A stretch of DNA of 64,000 nucleotides, taken from NCBI RefSeq assembly GCF_002161235.1, contig NZ_NFHE01000012.1:17298-81297 (forward strand). Direction: 5' to 3'. Both the position numbers and the translations under genes were made by a program. The notes beneath the pieces are model-generated. The model was not told the origin of the DNA. It saw only the letters and a program-made list of their open reading frames with translations, and made no database searches. This document shows positions 59,240-64,000 of the stretch, one piece after another (within the stretch, counting starts at the first letter, position 1; every line of letters begins with the position of its first letter). This DNA comes from Pseudoflavonifractor sp. An85. Its GTDB lineage: Bacteria; Bacillota; Clostridia; Oscillospirales; Oscillospiraceae.

Positions 59240-59275
59240 CCAAAGTGCCAATCAAAGTCAAAAGGGCGGGAGGAT

Positions 59276-60538
59276 ATGACACAAAATAGGAAGGAATTTT
59301 GGGATCGGGCTATGCCCACGGTGCGGGCCTGGGTCCATTGGAGCGTATTGGCGGTGGCAACGGGACTGGTGTGCGGGGCGGCAGGGGCCGCCTTTTCTCA
59401 CGCCATCACCCTGGTCACCGCATGGCGGGGGCAATTCCCCTGGCTGCTGTGGTGTATGCCCCTGGCGGGCCTCATCATTGTGGGGCTATACCAAGGGGCG
59501 GGGATGGAAAACGACAGCGGCACCAACCAGATCATTGCCAGCGTCCGCTCCGGCCAGCGGCCGCCCCTGCGGCTGGCGCCCCTGATTTTCATCGGCTCGG
59601 TGCTCACCCATCTCACCGGCGGCAGCGCTGGCCGGGAAGGGGCCGCGCTGCAAATTGGAGGAAGTCTCGCCTGTCAGGTGGGCCAGCGGCTGCACCTGGG
59701 AGAGCGGGAAATGAACGTGGAAGTGATGTGCGGCATGAGCGGCCTGTTTGCCGCCCTGTTCTCCACCCCCCTCACCGCCACAGTGTTTGCCATGGAGGTG
59801 GTGAGCGTGGGCATTGTCCACTACTCTGCCCTGTTCCCCTGCCTGCTCACTGCCCTGGTGTCCATGGGAGTGACAGTGCTGCTGGGGGTGGAGCCAGAGG
59901 CGTACACCCTGGCGGTCATCCCGGAGCTGGAAGTGCTGTCCCTGGTGCAGATTGGGGCGCTGGGGGTGGGCTGTGCCCTGCTGGCCATGGTGTTTTGTAC
60001 CGTGGTACACCAGACGGGACACTGGTATGCCCACTATCTGCCCAACCCCTACCTGCGGGCGGTGGTGGGCGGCGTGCTGGTGGTGGCCGTGAGCCTGTTG
60101 GAGGGCAGCGGCGACTACAATGGCGCGGGTGGCCATATCATCGCCCAGGCTGTGGAGGGTACCGTGCGGGTACCCTGGGCCTTTGCCCTGAAACTCCTGC
60201 TCACTGCTCTGACCCTGGGGGCGGGGTATCGAGGGGGCGAGATTGTGCCCACCTTCTTTGTGGGGGCCACCTTCGGCTGTGCTGTGGCGCCCCTGCTGGG
60301 GGTGGACCCGGGCTTTGGGGCGGCGGTGTGCATGATCGCTCTCTTTTGCGGGGTGGTCAACTGCCCCCTGGCCAGCATCTTTTTGAGTGTGGAGCTGTTT
60401 GGCAGCGAAGGGCTGCTCTTCTTTGCCTTGGCCTGCGCCCTCAGTTACCTCCTTAGCGGAAAGTTCTCCCTGTACTCCAGTCAGAAAATCGTCTATTCCA
60501 AGCTGGAACCCCGATTTATCGACGAAAACGCCCATTAA
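59276..60538 (+). CDS. CLC-family anion channel/antiporter, F-type features
   Basis: 420-residue membrane protein with the CLC helix pattern. GGSAGREGAALQIGG is the selectivity-filter GREG motif. The first filter motif, GSGIP in chloride CLCs, is replaced by DSGTNQI. GYRGGEIVPTFFVGATFG resembles the GGE-P-F-GAT block of CLC-F fluoride/proton antiporters. I therefore lean to fluoride export, without proof. GGGAGGA sets ATG 59276. It has its own consensus promoter and a shared terminator with obgE. Confidence 0.85.
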   Translation: MTQNRKEFWDRAMPTVRAWVHWSVLAVATGLVCGAAGAAFSHAITLVTAWRGQFPWLLWCMPLAGLIIVGLYQGAGMENDSGTNQIIASVRSGQRPPLRLAPLIFIGSVLTHLTGGSAGREGAALQIGGSLACQVGQRLHLGEREMNVEVMCGMSGLFAALFSTPLTATVFAMEVVSVGIVHYSALFPCLLTALVSMGVTVLLGVEPEAYTLAVIPELEVLSLVQIGALGVGCALLAMVFCTVVHQTGHWYAHYLPNPYLRAVVGGVLVVAVSLLEGSGDYNGAGGHIIAQAVEGTVRVPWAFALKLLLTALTLGAGYRGGEIVPTFFVGATFGCAVAPLLGVDPGFGAAVCMIALFCGVVNCPLASIFLSVELFGSEGLLFFALACALSYLLSGKFSLYSSQKIVYSKLEPRFIDENAH

Positions 60539-60541
60539 AAG

Positions 60542-60580
60542 AAAAAACACCCTGGAAGCATAGCTTCCAGGGTGTTTTTT
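60542..60580. terminator. Bidirectional terminator between CLC and obgE
   Basis: AAAAAACACCCTGGAAGC (60542-60559) pairs perfectly with 60563-60580, loop of three, T-run after. Confidence 0.93.
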
Positions 60581-61863
60581 TACTTCTGATACTCGAATTC
60601 CAGATTGTACAGACACACCAGGTCGCCGTCGGTGACGCCCTTGGCCTCCATCTGCTCGAACACGCCCGCCTCCCGCAGACGCTTGTCGAACCAGTTGCGG
60701 CTCTCGTAGTCGCCGAAGTTGACGTTGGCCATGAGCTGACGCAGCCAAGGCCCGTCCACCAGCCAGGTGCCGTCGTCGTCCCGGGTAATCTCCAGGGGGG
60801 CGGAGGTGTCCACCTCGGGGGGACGCTCCACATAGGTGGGCTCAAACACCAGGATGGGGGGCAGATGGGCCAGCTCGTCGGCAGCGGCGTACATCAGCTC
60901 ACGGGTACCCTGGTGGGTGGCGGCGGACATCTCAAAGAGACGGCAGCCCTTGGCCTCCACGTGGGCCCGCAGCCGCTCCAGCAGCTCGGGGTCCTCCATC
61001 ACGTCCACCTTGTTGGCGGCCACCAGCATCTTGCGGCTGGCCAGTTCGGGGGACCACTGCTCCAGCTCGGCGCAGATGGTGTCGAAGTCCTCCACCGGGT
61101 CCCGGCCCTCGCTGCCGGACACATCCACCACGTGGATCAGCAGGCGGCAGCGGTCAATGTGGCGCAAAAAGTCGTGGCCCAGGCCGGCGCCCTCGGCGGC
61201 GCCCTCGATGATGCCGGGGATGTCGGCCAGCACGAAGGAGCGGCCCTCCTCCATGGGCACCACGCCCAGGTTGGGGAAGAGGGTGGTGAAGTGGTAGTTG
61301 GCAATTTTGGGCTGGGCGCGGGTGACCACGCTCAAAAGGGTGGATTTACCCACGTTGGGGAAGCCCACCAGGCCCACGTCGGCCAGCAGCTTCAGCTCCA
61401 GAATCACGTCCCGCTCTTGTCCCGGCAGGCCAGCTTTCGCAAAGCGGGGCACCTGACGGGTGGGGGTGGCAAAGTGCTGGTTGCCCCAGCCGCCCTTGCC
61501 GCCCTTTGCCAGCACAAAGGGCTTGTCGTCGGACATGTCGCAGATGATCTCCTTGGTCTCGGCGTCCCGCACCACGGTGCCCCGAGGCACCTTGATGACC
61601 AGGTCTGCCCCGTCCTTACCGGTGCAGCGCTTACCGCTGCCATTCATGCCGGTCTCGGCCACATACTTGCGCTTGTAGCGGAAGTCCATGAGGGTGGACA
61701 TGTGGGGGTCTACGGTGAGCACCACGTTGCCGCCCCGTCCTCCGTCGCCGCCGTCGGGACCGCCAGCGGCCACGTATTTCTCCCGGTGGAAGGACACGGC
61801 GCCGCCGCCTCCCGCCCCGGCCCGCACCAGAATCCGGGCGGTATCAATAAACTGATTGGCCAT
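60580..61863 (-). CDS. obgE: Obg-family GTPase
   Basis: 427-residue ribosome-associated GTPase. The glycine-rich Obg fold (1-158, VRAGAGGGGAVSFHREKYVA) precedes the G domain with GFPNVGKSTLLS, DIPGIIEGA and NKVD. A C-terminal OCT domain (about 340-427) ends LEFEYQK. GGAGGTG sets the start at 61863. It lies downstream of rplU-prp-rpmA, the conserved order, but behind a terminator and a 270-bp gap with hairpins. Confidence 0.96.
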   Translation of the reverse strand: MANQFIDTARILVRAGAGGGGAVSFHREKYVAAGGPDGGDGGRGGNVVLTVDPHMSTLMDFRYKRKYVAETGMNGSGKRCTGKDGADLVIKVPRGTVVRDAETKEIICDMSDDKPFVLAKGGKGGWGNQHFATPTRQVPRFAKAGLPGQERDVILELKLLADVGLVGFPNVGKSTLLSVVTRAQPKIANYHFTTLFPNLGVVPMEEGRSFVLADIPGIIEGAAEGAGLGHDFLRHIDRCRLLIHVVDVSGSEGRDPVEDFDTICAELEQWSPELASRKMLVAANKVDVMEDPELLERLRAHVEAKGCRLFEMSAATHQGTRELMYAAADELAHLPPILVFEPTYVERPPEVDTSAPLEITRDDDGTWLVDGPWLRQLMANVNFGDYESRNWFDKRLREAGVFEQMEAKGVTDGDLVCLYNLEFEYQK

Positions 61864-61884
61864 GGTTGGCACCTCCATTCAATA

Positions 61885-62050
61885 TGGGCCGAAAAAGGCC
61901 GAAGGCCTTTTCCGACCGGATTTGCATGGGAGCTGGACCTCGATTTCTAACGAAAAGTCGGCCCATCTCCCATGAGAAGAGTCATTTTCCCGGCGCATGT
62001 CCGTGAAAATGACGGGATTTCAATTTATTCCGCCGCTGACAGCGGCGGAA
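61885..62050. repeat. Cluster of inverted repeats between rpmA and obgE
   Basis: Nested and serial perfect arms: TGGGCCGA (61885-61892) with TCGGCCCA (61958-61965); AAAAGGCC-GAA-GGCCTTTT near 61893-61911; CATGGGAG (61925-61932) with CTCCCATG (61967-61974); GTCATTTTC (61981-61989) with GAAAATGAC (62005-62013); TTCCGCCGCT (62028-62037) with AGCGGCGGAA (62041-62050). No gene is visible. Confidence 0.6.
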
Positions 62051-62091
62051 CTCTGCGAGGCTTTCTTTGCTCGCATTTCCATCGATTACAA

Positions 62092-62128
62092 AAAACGTCC
62101 CGGACAAGGGTTATGTCCGGGACGTTTT
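62092..62128 (-). terminator. Terminator after rpmA
   Basis: AAAACGTCCCGGACA (62092-62106) pairs perfectly with 62114-62128. On the minus strand a T-run follows. Confidence 0.93.
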
Positions 62129-62135
62129 AACAGCA

Positions 62136-62420
62136 TTACTGAGCGATCTCGTACACGGAGACCTTCTTGCGGTCCTTGCCCATGCGCTCGAACTTCACCT
62201 TGCCGTCCACCAGGGCGAACAGGGTGTCGTCGGAGCCCTTACCCACGTTGTTGCCGGGGTGGATGTGGCTGCCGCGCTGACGAACCAGAATGTTGCCGGC
62301 CAGAACGAACTGACCGTCGGCACGCTTCACGCCCAGGCGCTTGGACTCGGAGTCACGGCCGTTCTTGGTGGAGCCGCCGCCCTTCTTGTGAGCGAAGAGC
62401 TGGATGTTGATCTTCAGCAT
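62136..62420 (-). CDS. rpmA: 50S ribosomal protein L27 with Prp-cleaved leader
   Basis: 94-residue L27. The body [20 protein letters not shown] and [20 protein letters not shown] is typical. The first nine residues, MLKINIQLF, are the Firmicutes leader that the Prp protease must remove between Phe and Ala before L27 can work at the peptidyl-transferase centre. prp lies directly upstream. AGAAAGGAC precedes the start. Confidence 0.97.
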   Translation of the reverse strand: MLKINIQLFAHKKGGGSTKNGRDSESKRLGVKRADGQFVLAGNILVRQRGSHIHPGNNVGKGSDDTLFALVDGKVKFERMGKDRKKVSVYEIAQ

Positions 62421-62457
62421 AAGTCGTTACCGTCCTTTCTAAAAGGTGATTGGGGAC

Positions 62458-62802
62458 TTAGTCCTCGTCATCATCGTCCAGCAGGACGATGAGATTTTTG
62501 GGGTATTCCTGGCTCAGAGCTTGGAGATAGACCATCAATCCAACCATCAGATTCTGGCTGGTGTGCTCATTTGCCTCGCTCAGGCCGGTGGGAAGCCGCA
62601 GCGAAAGGTGGGCTTCCTCCTCCTTGACCTTCACCGGTGCTCCCAGACCCAGCACCTCATTCAAGGTGCACTCCAGAAGCCCCACGGTGGAGGAGATGGC
62701 GGCGCAGACGATGTCGGACCCGGCATCGGCGTAACCGCTGTGTCCATCCACCACAACGCCATCCATGCGGCCATTGCTTTCGTGGAATGTGACGGTGGTC
62801 AT
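62458..62802 (-). CDS. prp: Ribosomal-processing cysteine protease Prp
   Basis: 114-residue protease that trims the L27 leader. The catalytic pair is H21 and C33 in GHSGYADAGSDIVCAAISS. The rest (TVGLLECTLNEVLGL and the C-terminal helix YLQALSQEYPKNL) matches the family, ending in an acidic tail DDDDED. It sits between rplU and rpmA, the diagnostic position. Confidence 0.95.
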   Translation of the reverse strand: MTTVTFHESNGRMDGVVVDGHSGYADAGSDIVCAAISSTVGLLECTLNEVLGLGAPVKVKEEEAHLSLRLPTGLSEANEHTSQNLMVGLMVYLQALSQEYPKNLIVLLDDDDED

Positions 62803-62816
62803 GTTGCGCCTCCTAA

Positions 62817-63128
62817 TTAGGCGTTGACCTTGGTGATCTCCACCTTGGTGTAGGGCTGACGATGGCCCTGACGACGGCGGTAGTTCTTCTTGGGCTTGTA
62901 CTTGAAGACCAGCACCTTCTTGCCCTTGCCGTTCTTCACCACGTTGGCGGTGACGGAGGCACCCTCCACAACGGGAGCGCCGAAGGTAGCGCTGTCGCCA
63001 TTCAGGACAGCCAGAACCTTGTCGAAGGTGATGGAGCTACCGGCCTCGGCATCCAGCTTCTCGATGTAGAGGACGTCGCCCTCGGTCACCTTGTACTGCT
63101 TGCCGCCGGTCTCGATGATTGCGTGCAT
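62817..63128 (-). CDS. rplU: 50S ribosomal protein L21
   Basis: 103-residue large-subunit protein. [20 protein letters not shown] and the C-terminal [20 protein letters not shown] are standard. It starts at 63128; AGGAAAGGCAGGTG lies upstream. First gene of rplU-prp-rpmA. The 90-base leader between promoter and start is long enough for an L21 autoregulatory leader, which I could not fold with confidence. Confidence 0.97.
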   Translation of the reverse strand: MHAIIETGGKQYKVTEGDVLYIEKLDAEAGSSITFDKVLAVLNGDSATFGAPVVEGASVTANVVKNGKGKKVLVFKYKPKKNYRRRQGHRQPYTKVEITKVNA

Positions 63129-63217
63129 ACTTTGCACCTGCCTTTCCTTTATTACGGGCTCGCTGTCGGGGGAGGGAGTGAAAACTCCACTTGTGTCCCA
63201 TTCAAAGCGGCTCTGAC

Positions 63218-63246
63218 ATTATATCAACGCCCGGGAAGGTTGTCAA
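63218..63246 (-). promoter_or_regulatory. Consensus promoter of rplU-prp-rpmA
   Basis: On the minus strand TTGACA (63246-63241), 17-bp spacer, TATAAT (63223-63218): a perfect sigma-A promoter. Confidence 0.92.
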
Positions 63247-63261
63247 GTAATTTTGAAAAAA

Positions 63262-63294
63262 TCTATCCGGGATGCATGTGGCATCCCGGATAGA
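63262..63294 (-). terminator. Terminator of the surface-protein gene
   Basis: TCTATCCGGGATGC (63262-63275) pairs perfectly with 63281-63294. The minus strand continues with a T-run. Confidence 0.92.
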
Positions 63295-63301
63295 AAGCAA
63301 A

Positions 63302-64000
63302 TTATTTCATTTTGCGCTTTTGCACATACACAATGGGCAACACACCGGCACACAGCACCAGCAAGGCAACCCACAGAAGGATTTCATGGGAATCTCCGGT
63401 GGGAGGAACAGGCTTGGGCTCAGCGGTAGGGGCGGGAGTGGGTGCAGGAGTTACACTGGGGGTGGGCAAGGGCTCCGGGGTGAGCTGGTAGCCACAGATG
63501 GTACACTCCTGGTACTTCTTCCCTGCCTGGGAATCGGTGACCCACTGGAAGGCGTGGGTGGCGGCATCGGCTTTCGCACCGCAACCTTCACAGACGTGGA
63601 AATGATGGGTGGTATCCCACTTCCAGGTCTCACCGTAGCTGTGAGGCAGCATAGCCACATTGTCCAGGGTCAGGGTCTGGGTGGCAGCCCAATCCTCGCT
63701 GAAGGTGGCGGTGTAGGTGGTCTGGCCGGCCTGGGTGCAGGTGGGAGCCTTGGTCTGCTCCTGGGTGATAACAGCCGTGGCGGTCTCCTCATGGGTGGCG
63801 TCATTCTCGCACACCCGAGAGGCGGTGCAGGAGCTGCCGTCTTCGGCCCAGGTGTAGGTGGTCTTGGCCCAGGCGTGGCCGGTGGGCTCCACATCGGTCA
63901 GGGTCAGGGTCTGGGCCACAGCCCAATCCGGATTGAAGGTGGCGGTGTAGGTGGTCTGACCCATCTGGGTGCAGGTGGGAGCCTTGGTCTGCTCCTGGGT
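63302..64000 (-). CDS. Repeat-rich sortase-anchored surface protein (C-terminus only)
   Basis: The reading frame is open to the window edge; 232 residues are visible. Near-identical modules of about 70 residues contain KAPTCTQAGQTTYTATF, DWAxTQTLTL and CTASRVCENDATHEET, a Cys-containing repeat known from large Clostridia surface proteins. Then come a two-Cys-pair module (FHVCEGCGAKAD, YQECTICGYQL), a Pro/Thr spacer, PPTGD, a membrane helix and KRKMK. PPTGD is a variant LPxTG sorting signal. The N-terminal function is outside the window. Confidence 0.85.
   Translation of the reverse strand, partial: TQEQTKAPTCTQMGQTTYTATFNPDWAVAQTLTLTDVEPTGHAWAKTTYTWAEDGSSCTASRVCENDATHEETATAVITQEQTKAPTCTQAGQTTYTATFSEDWAATQTLTLDNVAMLPHSYGETWKWDTTHHFHVCEGCGAKADAATHAFQWVTDSQAGKKYQECTICGYQLTPEPLPTPSVTPAPTPAPTAEPKPVPPTGDSHEILLWVALLVLCAGVLPIVYVQKRKMK

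Noticed and set aside
59240..59275. Fluoride riboswitch before the CLC gene
   Set aside because: The leader from the consensus promoter is only about 30 bases, and no riboswitch core is visible.

Overview
The window looks like a GC-rich Clostridia chromosome, probably a gut Oscillospiraceae of the Flavonifractor/Lawsonibacter/Pseudoflavonifractor type. The evidence is Firmicutes gene order (dnaA/rpmH/rnpA/yidD/yidC/jag and yaaO/darA/holB/yaaT), an L27 with a Prp-cleaved leader, an Ile T-box, MurT/GatD, an ylm-type division cluster, and strong AGGAGG ribosome sites. The genus is inference; the replication-origin neighbourhood is seen directly (dnaA runs off the left edge).

Layout: 1-4401 holds dnaA(-) and the rpmH-rnpA-yidD-yidC-khpB operon. 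4402-5015 is non-coding and holds a 448-bp element with long inverted arms. 5016-9453 is an Orn/Lys/Arg decarboxylase-like gene, darA, holB, ricT and a HAD phosphatase. 9730-16044 is one 2104-residue secreted, wall-anchored GH2 beta-galactosidase.

16136-30952 is a lower-GC integrative mobilizable element of the Tn4451 kind. It is bounded by 39-bp imperfect inverted repeats and carries a large serine recombinase (TnpX-like), TnpW, a MobV relaxase with an oriT-like site, a sigma-like protein and a DUF6076-like protein. Its cargo is a LacI-type regulator with a MATE pump and an AAC(3)-type acetyltransferase, plus two AT-rich membrane-anchored alpha/beta hydrolases. An IS3-family insertion has broken its CHC2 primase-like gene. 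The regulator and pump promoters share the same operator (GTTA-N6-TAAC) at the same spacing to the -35 box.

30968-37472 is all minus strand: mnmA-MBL-miaA-hfq, then an HlyD-like adaptor-yggS-sepF-divIVA (tRNA modification and cell division). 37785-47722 is plus strand: a GtrII-like membrane glycosyltransferase, a shikimate-kinase-like ATPase, a DEAD-box helicase, a metallophosphatase, mnmG, murT, a gatD whose catalytic Cys and His are both Thr, and prmA. 47775-50923 is a T-box-controlled ileS. 50974-54006 is a divergent tetR/yhgE pair. 54238-60538 has a lipoprotein alkaline phosphatase, a YibE/F protein, gap(-), a lipoprotein and a CLC channel with F-type features. 60580-64000 (minus) holds obgE, rplU-prp-rpmA and the C-terminus of a repeat-rich, sortase-anchored surface protein.

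The strongest leads are the intact-looking mobile element with its resistance cargo and shared operator, the apparently glutaminase-dead GatD paired with a divergent MurT, and the structured inverted-arm element at 4500-4947.
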